DNA of 64,000 nucleotides, from NCBI GenBank assembly GCA_016715065.1, contig JADKBN010000031.1:434001-498000 (forward strand). The letters are read 5' to 3'. The notes under the pieces were generated by a model that was not told where the DNA came from, did no database searches, and saw only the letters and a list, made by a program, of their open reading frames with translations. Shown one piece after another: positions 1-8,545 of the stretch. Numbering within the stretch: position 1 is the stretch's first letter; every line of letters begins with the position of its first letter. The position numbers and the translations under genes are program-made. This DNA comes from Fibrobacterota bacterium. Its GTDB lineage: Bacteria > Fibrobacterota > Fibrobacteria > UBA5070.

Positions 1-140
1 GAAGCCGCATTCCCTGCGAGCGGATGCAACAGAACGGAGAAGAAAAGGGTGATGATCGAAAATGGTTTCCGAAATGGCATTGTGCACCTGTTTGACAGAA
101 AATGAAACGAAGACATGAAGGTAGATCCGGAGAAAACGAA

Positions 141-169
141 AAGTGGCGGACCGAGGAAATCCGCCACTT
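141..169. terminator. Bidirectional hairpin terminator downstream of the VIT-VWA gene
   Basis: A perfect 10-bp inverted repeat (141-150 pairs with 160-169) has a 9-nt loop. It is flanked by A-rich sequence on the left, which becomes a U-tract for minus-strand transcripts, and by TTTT on the right. A second 8-bp inverted repeat (192-199 with 213-220) sits between it and the stop codon at 225. The rest of 1-140 shows no gene that I can support. Confidence 0.7.
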
Positions 170-224
170 CTGTTTTCGGGGATTCGCTAAGGATGCCGAC
201 CTCTAGATGAGATCGGCATCGGTC

Positions 225-2891
225 TTACTGCTTGTCCAGCGTGAAGGTGTAGGTCACCGTCACGTTGCCTTTCTCGATCTGGTCGAACTTCATCCGCATC
301 GCCTTGTTCTTGATGTCATCATCCAGGGCCCCATCGCCCGTGTTGGAGCTGACGATCTGGATCGCGATGATGTCGCCGGACGGTGCGATGGTGAACTTGA
401 GGGTGATCTTCCCGCCAAGGTCGGGATTGTCACGGAGAAATTTCGCGTAGGAGTACCGGAACCCTCCGATGTACTGGCGGATCACCCGCAGGATCGATTC
501 CGGTGAACGGATCCCAGCATCGCCTCCCAGCTCTACATCGGAAGGCTTGGGTGGTGCGATGTTGCCACGCATGAGAGGCTTTCCAACAGGAGCCATCACC
601 CCTTTCTTTGGGCTGGTACCCGTTCCGGAGCGCCCGCCGTTGCCCAGTCCAATGCCGCCGATGCCTCGCAATTGGTCGCCGTCGACATCTGCGCCGCGCC
701 CACCGCGATCGCCTTTGCTGATGTTTCCTCCGCCACCAGCCAAGATCACATCGATCATGTTCCCTTCTCTTGGATCCACGACATCTTCGCCCATCATGCC
801 ATCCACGCCGGGGTTGATCTTGTCCAGCACCGAATTGCTCATGACCATCGATGGCGACGAGGGAGGCCAAGCAACAGTCCGAGCTTCCGTGGAGCCGCCC
901 TCCGACGGAGAGGTGGTGATCAGATGGTCTGCTCCGCCCCCCAGCGCGGACTCCTCCACTCCGTCAGGAAGTGGCAGGGGTACCTCAACGGTCTCCTGCT
1001 TTCCGCCCTTGTTGACCACCTGCTCGTCCACCGCGACGAACGAGGTGTAGCGCGACATCAGCCGGTAGCGCAAGGCCACTTGCGTGAGTGCCTCGACCGA
1101 GTCGGACGGGATGTATTCGTCTTCCACGCTTTGGAGTTGGGCGATCCGGGCGCGGGCCCAGAGCGACCCGATTTCCGGTTTGGATTCCGCCTTCCGGAAA
1201 TCCACGGGAACATCCATGGACACTTTCCGTCCCGCGACTTTCCCCTTGATGGTCAAGGTTCCGGAAGCTGCCTTGGCGTACTTGCCGGTGATCACCAGAC
1301 CGTCGCCGTCGAACAGATCCGGCACGGGGTTGGGAAGAACGGACGAAGCTTCCACGCCACTCCAGGAAAACGTGATCCCGGTGAGGATGGGGCGGCGGAT
1401 CTTCTTGTGGAAGCGTTCCACCGCGGAATCGGGTTGCTCATCCAGCGTGACAAATTCCGTGTGGCCTTTGCCCGCCTTGGCGAAATCTGTGAGGAAGCTG
1501 CGGTTGACGGAGCTTCCCACGCCGAACCCGAAGGCGCGGGTGTTCTCGTCCATTTCCTTGGCGATGTAGGCGTTGATCTCCTGCTCGTTTCCGATGTATC
1601 CGTCGGTCATCATGGCGATGATCCTGAGAGATTTTTTGTCGACCGGCACAGCGAAGGCCGCCTGGAGTCCTTCCAGCATCATGGTGCCGCCATTGGCGTC
1701 CAATGCTTCCACCCATGCGATCCCGCTTTTGATGTTCGACTTTGTGGCCGGTACGGGAGCCCGTGCGAAAAACTGCGCGGTGCTGGAAAATCCGATGATC
1801 TGGAACCGGTCGCGGGGCTCCATGTTTTCCAGTGCTGTCCGCATCGCCTGCTTCACCAGGTTCAGGGGAGTGCCGCCCATGGATCCGGATTGGTCCACCA
1901 AAAACACGAGCTCCTTGGCGGTGGAGTTGTCGTCTCCGGGAATGGCGGGGGGTTGCAGTTCAACCAAAAAGTGTCCATCCGTTTCTTCGCCGTCGGCGAG
2001 CACCGTGGCGGAGCTTTGTTCCTGCCGGGTCTTCCAGCGCAGCACGAAATCCCGGTTGGGGATCACGCCGTCGGGCTTGAGGCTCACGGAAACAGGTCCG
2101 TGCCAGATCGATTCCGCGTCTTTCTTGCCCTCGGTGCGCAAGCAGTGGGTAGGGCTTTCCAACGCCTGGACGGGGAAGCCCGCGTCCAGCTTCACGTTCA
2201 TGGTGAGCTTCTGGGGAGGCGCCATGCCGGTGGGAAGTCGCGGGGCGCCGATCTTGCCCATGTCCGGAACCTTTCCGGGGGGACAGAAGCGCGGCCCAAC
2301 CACCGTGGGGAAGGCAAATTCCGTCCAGCCGTCGGCATGCACCAGCGGGACCACCAGCTCGATGTCCACCCCGATGGTGTCGCCGGGCATGATGTTGGCC
2401 ACCGATTGGGTGAAGACATCGTCGCGTTGCTGCTCCAGTAGCGAGGCCTGCTTGCCGTGACGCGAGGCGTCTTCGTAGGTGCGACGGGCGTCGTCGCGGC
2501 GCTGGATCACGGCGCGGATCACCCGTCCATGCGTGCGGATGGCCATGTCGCGCACGGCGGCCTTGTGCGGAAGCGGGAACAGGTAGATCGCTTCCACCGG
2601 CACCTTGTTGCCGTTGCCGAACACCTGGTGGACCTTCACGTAGGCGACGGGCCCCGACACGCGGGTGGTCACGTCGATGGAGCGAAGAGGAAACAGGTCC
2701 TGGACGCTGTCGGTGGTGGAGATGACAGGTTCCGTCTTCCAGGCCAAGATGCCTTCAGGCGGACATTGGTTGAGGTCGGCGGGGCTTGCGCTGGCGGCCG
2801 AGCCGATCGAGACGGGATGTTTGCAGGAGGTCGGCGCGAACATGCTGAAAGCCAGCAGGGCCGCCGCTCCTAGGAAGCGTCGCTTGGACAT
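225..2891 (-). CDS. VIT and von Willebrand A domain lipoprotein-like protein with C-terminal TonB/AgmX-like module
   Basis: The product is 888 aa. The ATG at 2891 was chosen because it opens a signal sequence with Cys23 (PTSC, an imperfect lipobox); the open frame runs further upstream to 3089. In order it has a VIT domain (about 50-200), a VWA domain (about 327-480) with the MIDAS motif DQSGS at 333-337, a glycine-rich linker, and a C-terminal module (about 667-888) resembling TonB/AgmX/PglI C-termini. That last module is closely similar to the C-terminus of the gene at 3642-4859. VIT-VWA proteins are usually surface or periplasmic binding proteins; joining one to a TonB-like end beside exbD suggests coupling to an energised inner-membrane motor. 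The ligand is unknown. Confidence is high for the domains and low for the role. Confidence 0.85.
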   Translation of the reverse strand: MSKRRFLGAAALLAFSMFAPTSCKHPVSIGSAASASPADLNQCPPEGILAWKTEPVISTTDSVQDLFPLRSIDVTTRVSGPVAYVKVHQVFGNGNKVPVEAIYLFPLPHKAAVRDMAIRTHGRVIRAVIQRRDDARRTYEDASRHGKQASLLEQQRDDVFTQSVANIMPGDTIGVDIELVVPLVHADGWTEFAFPTVVGPRFCPPGKVPDMGKIGAPRLPTGMAPPQKLTMNVKLDAGFPVQALESPTHCLRTEGKKDAESIWHGPVSVSLKPDGVIPNRDFVLRWKTRQEQSSATVLADGEETDGHFLVELQPPAIPGDDNSTAKELVFLVDQSGSMGGTPLNLVKQAMRTALENMEPRDRFQIIGFSSTAQFFARAPVPATKSNIKSGIAWVEALDANGGTMMLEGLQAAFAVPVDKKSLRIIAMMTDGYIGNEQEINAYIAKEMDENTRAFGFGVGSSVNRSFLTDFAKAGKGHTEFVTLDEQPDSAVERFHKKIRRPILTGITFSWSGVEASSVLPNPVPDLFDGDGLVITGKYAKAASGTLTIKGKVAGRKVSMDVPVDFRKAESKPEIGSLWARARIAQLQSVEDEYIPSDSVEALTQVALRYRLMSRYTSFVAVDEQVVNKGGKQETVEVPLPLPDGVEESALGGGADHLITTSPSEGGSTEARTVAWPPSSPSMVMSNSVLDKINPGVDGMMGEDVVDPREGNMIDVILAGGGGNISKGDRGGRGADVDGDQLRGIGGIGLGNGGRSGTGTSPKKGVMAPVGKPLMRGNIAPPKPSDVELGGDAGIRSPESILRVIRQYIGGFRYSYAKFLRDNPDLGGKITLKFTIAPSGDIIAIQIVSSNTGDGALDDDIKNKAMRMKFDQIEKGNVTVTYTFTLDKQ

Positions 2892-2960
2892 GGGTGGACT
2901 CCGGATGGAAAGGTTTTGAAAATGTCTTGGATGGAATGCGTAGGAGAAGAAGGGAATTGG

Positions 2961-2996
2961 AGGGCATGGGCGGACCGAGGATCTCCGCCGATGCCC
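2961..2996 (-). terminator. Hairpin terminator after exbD-like gene
   Basis: AGGGCAT (2961-2967) pairs with ATGCCCT (2990-2996). After one mismatch, GGCGGA pairs with TCCGCC inside it. The stem lies just past the stop codon of the exbD-like gene (3016) for minus-strand transcription. The inner part repeats the hairpin core found at 145-165. Confidence 0.55.
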
Positions 2997-3015
2997 TTCT
3001 TGCGCGAAGGTCAGG

Positions 3016-3534
3016 TCAGGGCACGTAGACACCTTTGAGAGCCACGCTCGGGAAGAGGTCGGTGCCGTTTGTCCCGGGGATGGCGTCACCGGTCATTTGG
3101 GTGCGGGTCTGGTCCATCAGCTGCGCGATCCGCTCCATCGGGACCGAAGGGGCCGCGTCCAAGGCCAACCGGGATTCGCCAGGATGGTCCTTCTTGATGG
3201 CCACGAGCTTGGTGTGGAAGGCCTGCAATTGCTCGTCGCTGTAACCTTCCGCGCCTGGGGTCGCCAGGGTGAACTCAGGGGCTTCACCGGGAGTGCGGCT
3301 GTTGAGGTAGAGCTTGATGGTGTCTGGAGTCACCTGGGCCACCAGATCGAAGGGCGGCGGGAGGATGGCCTGTTCCACGGACTTGACAGGAACCGGCAGA
3401 GATGCCTTGACGGCCACGACGGCGGTGAAGCTCACGGAAAGCATCAGGAAGGGGATGAGGACGATCATGACATCCAGGAACGGGGTGAGGTTGAGCTCCT
3501 GCAATTCCTCTTGGGTGACGGGCTTGCGAAACAT
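3016..3534 (-). CDS. ExbD/TolR family biopolymer transport protein
   Basis: The product is 172 aa, within the family range. It has a short cytoplasmic N-terminus and one membrane segment (about 17-40) that holds the family signature NLTPFLDVM. Asp21 is at the position of the essential proton-pathway Asp of ExbD/TolR. A periplasmic domain follows. In known systems ExbD works with ExbB/TolQ to pass proton-motive force to a TonB-like partner. No ExbB/TolQ gene is seen in this window, so the motor partner must lie elsewhere. The neighbours on both sides carry TonB/AgmX-like C-termini and are the obvious candidates for the driven partner. The ATG at 3534 is preceded by a purine-rich AGGAGT. Confidence 0.9.
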   Translation of the reverse strand: MFRKPVTQEELQELNLTPFLDVMIVLIPFLMLSVSFTAVVAVKASLPVPVKSVEQAILPPPFDLVAQVTPDTIKLYLNSRTPGEAPEFTLATPGAEGYSDEQLQAFHTKLVAIKKDHPGESRLALDAAPSVPMERIAQLMDQTRTQMTGDAIPGTNGTDLFPSVALKGVYVP

Positions 3535-3585
3535 GGCAGACTCCTGGGTTCGATGTGGTCGGTTTGTTTGGAGTGGAGGAGAAAA

Positions 3586-3623
3586 GCCCGCGGCGGGATC
3601 GGGATGGTGTTCCCGCCGCGGGC
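3586..3623 (-). terminator. Strong rho-independent terminator after the FHA-like/TonB-like gene
   Basis: A perfect 13-bp GC-rich stem (3586-3598 with 3611-3623) has a 12-nt loop. On the minus strand it is followed directly by TTTTCTCC. It lies 19 bases past the stop of the gene ending at 3642, so that gene and the exbD-like gene are probably separate transcription units or only partly coupled. Confidence 0.8.
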
Positions 3624-3641
3624 AAGGCGAGGGTCAGGGTG

Positions 3642-4859
3642 TCACTGGCGATCCAGCACGAAGGCGTATGTGACGGTGACGTTGCCCTTCTCGATCTGGT
3701 CGAACTTCATGCGGCGGGCCTTTTCCTTGATGTCGGCATCGAGGGCGGCTTCGCCGGTGTTGGAGTTCACGATGCTGATGGAGACGATGTCGCCGGAGGG
3801 AGCGATGGTGAACGAGAGCGAGATCTTGCCGCCCAGATTGGGGTTGTCGCGAAGGAACTTCTCGTAGGTGTACCGGAAGCCACCGATGTGCTGACGGATC
3901 ACGCGCAGAATGGATTCTGCCGAGCGGGTTCCCGCTTCGCCGCCGATTTCGACGTCGGTGGGTCTGGGAGGAGGAATGGTGCCGCGCAGGGCGACTCCAT
4001 TGCCTTTTTGACCCGCCCCAGCCACCATTTTCCCGAGCCGATTGCCATCTCCCGTTCCGCGACCGTTCCGACCCCCGTTGCCCAGACCGCTGCCACCAAT
4101 TCCAGCCAATCGGTCGCCGTCGCCACTGGCTCCATGCCCGCCGCGATCACCCTTCTGGAGGCTTCCGCCACCGCCGGCGATGATCACATCGATCAGGTTC
4201 TCCGCATTGGGGTCGGTGACGTCTTCCCCGAAAAGCCCGTCGGATGCGGAATTGAGCTTGTCCATGACAGAATTCTCCATCACTTTCGAGGGAGAGTTGG
4301 GAGGCCACGGCTGGGTGCGGGCCTCGGTAGCTCCCCCCTCAGGAGCGGCCTTGGCGATATCCGCACCGCGATCCTGCTGGTCGACTTCGGGTTTCGGCTC
4401 CGGGATCTTTTCTTCCTCCTTTTGGGGTTTGTCCGGAACCAGATCGAAGATCATGGCGATTTCTGGTTCGGCGGAGGGCTTCGGTGCGCTCATCCCGATC
4501 CAAGCCAGACCGGTCATGCCCAGCACGGCGAAGATCCCGAAGCCAGCCATGATGCCGGCGCGCAGGGATCCGCGGCCTTGGCCGGGTTCCCGCCAGCCCA
4601 GCATCCGGGAGCGGGAAATGCGAGCGGTGGCGCGGGCCCAAAGGTCCAGACGCTGCGGGGTGTCTTCCACCACCGTGAGATGCCCGAAGGGCGTGTCCAG
4701 GGTGGAGCTTTCGTGTAGCACCGCGGCCAGGGCTGGTGCGGGGGCGGGGAGGACCAGATCGCAACGAGGATCCGATCCGATGGTGAGGCTGTCCGACCAG
4801 ACTCCCCATTGGCGGGTCTGGGCTCTGTTGTCGTTGAGGCGGATGGTGAAGTGTTTCAT
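3642..4859 (-). CDS. FHA-like, single-TM protein with glycine-rich linker and TonB/AgmX-like C-terminus
   Basis: The product is 405 aa from the ATG at 4859, which has AGGAG about 9 bases upstream. Residues 1-85 look like a small FHA-type fold (GSDPRC motif near 28-33). A membrane helix follows at about 100-124, then a Pro/Glu/Lys-rich periplasmic spacer typical of TonB, a glycine-rich stretch, and a C-terminal module of about 110 residues ending in conserved FDQIEKGNVTVTY. That module and the Gly-rich region are nearly the same as in the VIT-VWA protein at 225-2891. The layout resembles AgmX/PglI proteins of gliding or adventurous motility systems, but no motility function can be shown here. 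It is probably the TonB-type partner of the adjacent ExbD. Confidence 0.75.
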   Translation of the reverse strand: MKHFTIRLNDNRAQTRQWGVWSDSLTIGSDPRCDLVLPAPAPALAAVLHESSTLDTPFGHLTVVEDTPQRLDLWARATARISRSRMLGWREPGQGRGSLRAGIMAGFGIFAVLGMTGLAWIGMSAPKPSAEPEIAMIFDLVPDKPQKEEEKIPEPKPEVDQQDRGADIAKAAPEGGATEARTQPWPPNSPSKVMENSVMDKLNSASDGLFGEDVTDPNAENLIDVIIAGGGGSLQKGDRGGHGASGDGDRLAGIGGSGLGNGGRNGRGTGDGNRLGKMVAGAGQKGNGVALRGTIPPPRPTDVEIGGEAGTRSAESILRVIRQHIGGFRYTYEKFLRDNPNLGGKISLSFTIAPSGDIVSISIVNSNTGEAALDADIKEKARRMKFDQIEKGNVTVTYAFVLDRQ

Positions 4860-5252
4860 GGCACGACTCCTACATGGCCATCTCCGGCGCTGTGGCCGGA
4901 TAGGCAAGAATTGGGCGGTCTTCCGAAAGGCGCTCTTGCGGAAGTACGCGAAACGTTCCCCTGATGCGTTGGTGCGATCAGGCGTGGCAGACCGCCCCTT
5001 CTGCCCTGAGGGCAGGAAGGTCCGGTCTGGGTTCACACGGAAGACGGATCCAGGCGAAGGCCTGGTGGGATCCATGATCGACGATCTCCGTCAGAACCTG
5101 CGCAGAGCACGCTGGCCAACCGATCAGAGATCGGAAACGACCCAAGCGTTCAAGGTTGCAGAAGCTGACAGATTGTGGTCACGGATCGCGTGGATCGATC
5201 ACCAAACACCTTTAAAGTGAATCGGTGCGACCTATCGATTCCGCGAGAGCGC
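4860..5252 (-). other. 393-bp intergenic region with a long imperfect hairpin
   Basis: No gene is supported here. It contains a nested hairpin at 4988-5029: CAGACCG (4988-4994) pairs with CGGTCTG (5023-5029), and inside it CCTTCTGCCC pairs with GGGCAGGAAGG (one bulge) around a TGA loop. For minus-strand genes it could end transcription of the upstream gene (5253-5972) or structure the leader of the gene starting at 4859. There is no U-tract, so termination is uncertain. No clear sigma-70 promoter was seen. Confidence 0.4.
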
Positions 5253-5972
5253 TCAGTGTGGGGGAACGGGAGCGTCGGGCCAAGGCGCCTGGTAGCGCTC
5301 CGGAGGCTGGCTGGTCCAGCGCTCGTCCGGTGCGGCAGCCAGTACGGATTCCAAGCTGGGCACTGCGAAACCATCGGAGGATGGATTCTGGTGCATGCTA
5401 TGGAAGGTTCCAGTGGGAACCAAGGCGATCATGAGTGGCGATTCGTCGGGCGAATGGACCACAGAAAGAATTTCCGAAACCGGCGCTTGCGCCGACTTGG
5501 ACAAAGAAGAGTAGCTGGGCTCCGACGTGGCTGCCGAGAGGTGCGAAACCCGCTGGATCGCATGCCGGGTGGCGCGAGGCTCTTCCGACGAGGATTGGCT
5601 GCCCAGGAAGGTGGCGGTCAAATGGGTGAGTCCAGCCAAGGTGAAAGCCGTGATCAGGATCCGCGCGGGGCTGTGGGCTTCGCGGGGAAGCTCCGCGGCA
5701 ACGAGCAGATCCGCTTGGTCGAACCGCTGCTGGGCCCGATTCACCAGGGCTTTGCGAAGGCGGGTTTCGTCTTCGATCTTGAGGAGGAAGTCGCCGATTT
5801 GGACCGTGGGAGTTTCCGGGAGATCCTCAAAGCGCAGCGCGAAGGCTTCCACGGGAGGAGGAAGGCGCACGGTGTTGGAACCATGCGAGCCTACCGTGAG
5901 GACTTCCGCCCTCACATGCCACTCTCGGGCGGTGCGCCCTTGGTGGAGTAGACTGACCTTCCAGTATCTCAT
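5253..5972 (-). CDS. FHA-like protein with one transmembrane helix, unknown function
   Basis: The product is 239 aa. The N-terminal ~75 residues resemble the FHA-like start of the neighbour at 3642-4859 (a GS..N pattern near 29-33 followed by short beta-type strands). A membrane helix lies at about 104-124 and a Ser/Pro-rich tail follows without recognisable domain. It lacks the Gly-rich and TonB-like parts of its neighbour. By position and layout it belongs with the ExbD group, perhaps as a regulatory or scaffold partner. It begins the minus-strand group, divergent from murA, so a promoter is expected in 5973-6100. Function is not assigned. Confidence 0.6.
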   Translation of the reverse strand: MRYWKVSLLHQGRTAREWHVRAEVLTVGSHGSNTVRLPPPVEAFALRFEDLPETPTVQIGDFLLKIEDETRLRKALVNRAQQRFDQADLLVAAELPREAHSPARILITAFTLAGLTHLTATFLGSQSSSEEPRATRHAIQRVSHLSAATSEPSYSSLSKSAQAPVSEILSVVHSPDESPLMIALVPTGTFHSMHQNPSSDGFAVPSLESVLAAAPDERWTSQPPERYQAPWPDAPVPPH

Positions 5973-6100
5973 GGCTTAACGATACGGCGGGTGTTGCCAA
6001 AAACGCAAGTGGATGCTGTCAGGATCTTGTCAGGGCCGGAAAATATTTCCGAATTTCGGGAGTATTCCATGTTGGAGGGGTCCATCTACCTTTAGGGCTT

Positions 6101-7399
6101 ATGTATCTGAAAATCAAGGGTCCGCAGCGGGTGGAAGGCGAAGTCGTGATCTCGGGGGCGAAAAACGCCGCCTCCAAAATGATGGTGGCTTCCCTTTTAA
6201 CGGACGAGCCAGTGATTCTGCACAATTTCCCGAAAATCGACGAGATCGAAATTGTCCGGGAATTGGTGGAGAAGGTAGGGGCGAACGTGGAGGTGCGAGA
6301 CCACACCCTGGTTCTTTCGACCCCCACGATCCTCACGGAAGAAGTTGTGGGGCTTTCGCGCGCCAATCGGATCTCCGTTTTGGCGCTCCCTGCGCTGCTG
6401 CATCGCAAAGGGCGCGCAGTGCTGCCGGTATTGGGGGGGGACAAGATCGGCCCTCGGCCGGTGAACTACCACCTGGATGCCTTGCGGGCCATGGGTGTTC
6501 GGATTCAAGAAGAGGGGTCGGCTTTTGTGGCGGAAGCCCCCTTCGGGCTTTGCGGGACGCATGTGAATCTTCCCTATCCTTCGGTGGGCGCCACCGAAAA
6601 CATTCTTTTGGCTGGCGTGCTGGCCAAGGGCCGGACTGTGATCGAAAACGCGGCTCTGGAACCGGAAATCCTGGATCTGATCATGATGCTCCAAAACATG
6701 GGAGCCATCATCGAGCTGGGAACGGGCAGGACGATTTCCATCGATGGCGTGGAACGCTTGCACGGTGGATCTCATGAGATTCTGCCCGATCGCATGGAAG
6801 CGGCCAGCTACGCCTGTATGGCGCTTGCCACCGGAGGACGCATCTTCTGTCGTCACGCTCGCCAAGCCGACATGCTCACCTTTTTGAATGCCGTGCGCAG
6901 AATCGGTGCCGATTACGAAGTGATGGGCGATGGGATCGTATTCTTTCGGAAAGGGCCCATGCGCGGCATCGATCTGGAAACCGATACCCACCCCGGCTTC
7001 ATGACCGACTGGCAACAGCCGTTCACGCTGGTGCTCACCCAATGCGAAGGAACCTCGGTAGTCCACGAAACGGTGTACGAAGACCGGTTCGGATACACCA
7101 AGGCATTGAACCAATTGGGCGCGCGCATCACGGTGTTCGACAAGTGTTTGGGCGAATTGCCGTGCCGGTTTCGCAGTCGACGACACCCTCATTCGGCCAT
7201 CATTCAAGGGGCCACTCCCCTGAAGGCGGTCGGCAAGCCCCTGGAAATCTTCGATATCCGCGCCGGGATCACCCTGGTGATCGCCGCGCTGTGCGCCGAG
7301 GGGTCCTCCCAGCTCAACGGATTGGAGCACCTCGATCGAGGTTATGAAAACCTGCTTGGAAAATTGAAGGGTCTGGGAATCGAGGTGGAGCGATCTTGA
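6101..7399 (+). CDS. murA: UDP-N-acetylglucosamine 1-carboxyvinyltransferase (MurA family), Cys-to-Asp variant
   Basis: The product is 432 aa, close to the family length. The enzyme transfers enolpyruvate from PEP to UDP-GlcNAc, the first committed step of peptidoglycan synthesis, in the cytoplasm. The EPSP/MurA fold shows in GAKNAASKM near the N-terminus, the GATEN segment and the C-terminal RAGITLVIAAL. In the active-site loop E. coli has PGGCTIGARP; here the equivalent is LGGDKIGPRP, with Asp114 (codon 6440-6442) in the position of Cys115. The same exchange occurs naturally in mycobacterial and chlamydial MurA and makes them insensitive to fosfomycin. A paralogue with a different acceptor cannot be excluded, as it sits beside sugar-nucleotide genes. 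Confidence 0.88.
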   Translation: MYLKIKGPQRVEGEVVISGAKNAASKMMVASLLTDEPVILHNFPKIDEIEIVRELVEKVGANVEVRDHTLVLSTPTILTEEVVGLSRANRISVLALPALLHRKGRAVLPVLGGDKIGPRPVNYHLDALRAMGVRIQEEGSAFVAEAPFGLCGTHVNLPYPSVGATENILLAGVLAKGRTVIENAALEPEILDLIMMLQNMGAIIELGTGRTISIDGVERLHGGSHEILPDRMEAASYACMALATGGRIFCRHARQADMLTFLNAVRRIGADYEVMGDGIVFFRKGPMRGIDLETDTHPGFMTDWQQPFTLVLTQCEGTSVVHETVYEDRFGYTKALNQLGARITVFDKCLGELPCRFRSRRHPHSAIIQGATPLKAVGKPLEIFDIRAGITLVIAALCAEGSSQLNGLEHLDRGYENLLGKLKGLGIEVERS

Positions 7400-7434
7400 G
7401 CTGCGCCTCAGGTACTGCGAGGTGCGAGGAAGTT

Positions 7435-7464
7435 TTGACATGTCATCACAGAGCCGACTAATTT
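7435..7464 (+). promoter_or_regulatory. Candidate sigma-70-type promoter for gmd
   Basis: A perfect TTGACA (7435-7440) lies 18 bases before TAATTT (7459-7464). The start codon of gmd follows at 7496 with AGGAG at 7485-7489. The -10 match is weak. Confidence 0.4.
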
Positions 7465-7495
7465 GCCGAGTCTCTTCGTCTACCAGGAGCCATGC

Positions 7496-8539
7496 ATGAG
7501 CCCGAACAAAGTCGCTTTGATCACTGGAGTCACCGGACAGGACGGCTCGTATTTGGCAGAATTTCTCCTGGAGAAGGGCTACGAGGTCCACGGGCTCAAA
7601 CGGCGATCCAGCAGTTTCAATACCGGGCGCATCGACGGGATCTACGGGAACCCCAAGTTCAAGGCGCACTTTGGAGATCTTTCCGATAGCACCAACTTGG
7701 TTCGCCTGGTCCAGGAGATCCAGCCCGACGAGATCTACAACCTGGGCGCCATGAGCCACGTCGCGGTTTCTTTCGAAGAGCCCGAATACTGCGCGGACGT
7801 GGATGGCATCGGGACTCTCCGCTTGCTGGAAGCGATCCGCATCTGCGGGCTGGAGAAAAAGACCCGGTTCTACCAGGCCTCCACTTCAGAATTGTTCGGC
7901 TTGGTGCAGGAAGTGCCCCAGCGGGAAACCACTCCCTTCTATCCCCGCAGCCCGTATGCGGTTGCCAAGCTGTATGCCTACTGGATCACGGTCAACTACC
8001 GTGAAGCCTACGGGATCTACGCCTGCAACGGGATTTTGTTCAATCACGAGAGCCCGCGTCGCGGGGAGACCTTCGTGACCCGCAAGATCACCCGCGGCAT
8101 CGCCCGGATCAAGGAAGGGCTCGATACCGTCCTGAAGCTGGGCAATATGGACAGCTTGCGAGACTGGGGTCACGCCAAGGATTACGTGGAGATGCAGTGG
8201 ATGATGCTGCAGCAACAGGTCGCGGACGATTTCGTGATCGCCACCGGCAAGCAGATCTCGGTGCGCGAGTTCGTGAAGCTCACCTGCAAGCATGCGGGAA
8301 TCGACATCCGGTTCGAAGGGGAAGGCCTGGACGAGAAGGGCATCGACTCGGCAACAGGCAAGGTGATCGTGTCCGTGGATCCGCGCTACTTCCGTCCCAC
8401 CGAAGTGGAAACCCTGCTGGGCAGCCCCGAAAAGGCAAAGACCAAGCTTGGCTGGGTCCCCAAGATCACCGTGGAGGAAATGGCCAAGGAAATGGTCGAA
8501 TCCGACCTCGCCGAGGCCCGCCGGGACAAGAGGGGATGA
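7496..8539 (+). CDS. gmd: GDP-mannose 4,6-dehydratase
   Basis: The product is 347 aa from the ATG at 7496, which has AGGAG six bases upstream; the frame is open a little further to 7463. It converts GDP-D-mannose to GDP-4-keto-6-deoxymannose, the first step to GDP-L-fucose and related 6-deoxysugars. The extended-SDR NAD(P) motif GVTGQDGSY, the TSELFG strand, the catalytic YAVAK, and the family hallmark NHESPRRGETFVTRK are all present. The next pathway enzyme, GDP-fucose synthase, lies 15 kb away at 23406. The gene stands alone between murA and a convergent rtcB, with a candidate promoter just upstream and a hairpin terminator downstream. Confidence 0.96.
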   Translation: MSPNKVALITGVTGQDGSYLAEFLLEKGYEVHGLKRRSSSFNTGRIDGIYGNPKFKAHFGDLSDSTNLVRLVQEIQPDEIYNLGAMSHVAVSFEEPEYCADVDGIGTLRLLEAIRICGLEKKTRFYQASTSELFGLVQEVPQRETTPFYPRSPYAVAKLYAYWITVNYREAYGIYACNGILFNHESPRRGETFVTRKITRGIARIKEGLDTVLKLGNMDSLRDWGHAKDYVEMQWMMLQQQVADDFVIATGKQISVREFVKLTCKHAGIDIRFEGEGLDEKGIDSATGKVIVSVDPRYFRPTEVETLLGSPEKAKTKLGWVPKITVEEMAKEMVESDLAEARRDKRG

Positions 8540-8545
8540 GATAGG

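Noticed and set aside
672..2441. Long plus-strand open frame opposite the VIT-VWA gene
   Set aside because: It is His/Arg-rich with no family features and lies wholly antisense to a well-supported gene; it is a high-GC shadow.
6101..7399. EPSP synthase (aroA) as the identity of the first enolpyruvyl transferase
   Set aside because: The active-site loop and length fit MurA; the true aroA with PGSKSLSNR is at 44950-46248.
6197..7759. 520-codon minus-strand open frame across murA and gmd
   Set aside because: It spans two recognised genes on the other strand and shows no domain; it is a shadow of GC-rich codon use.
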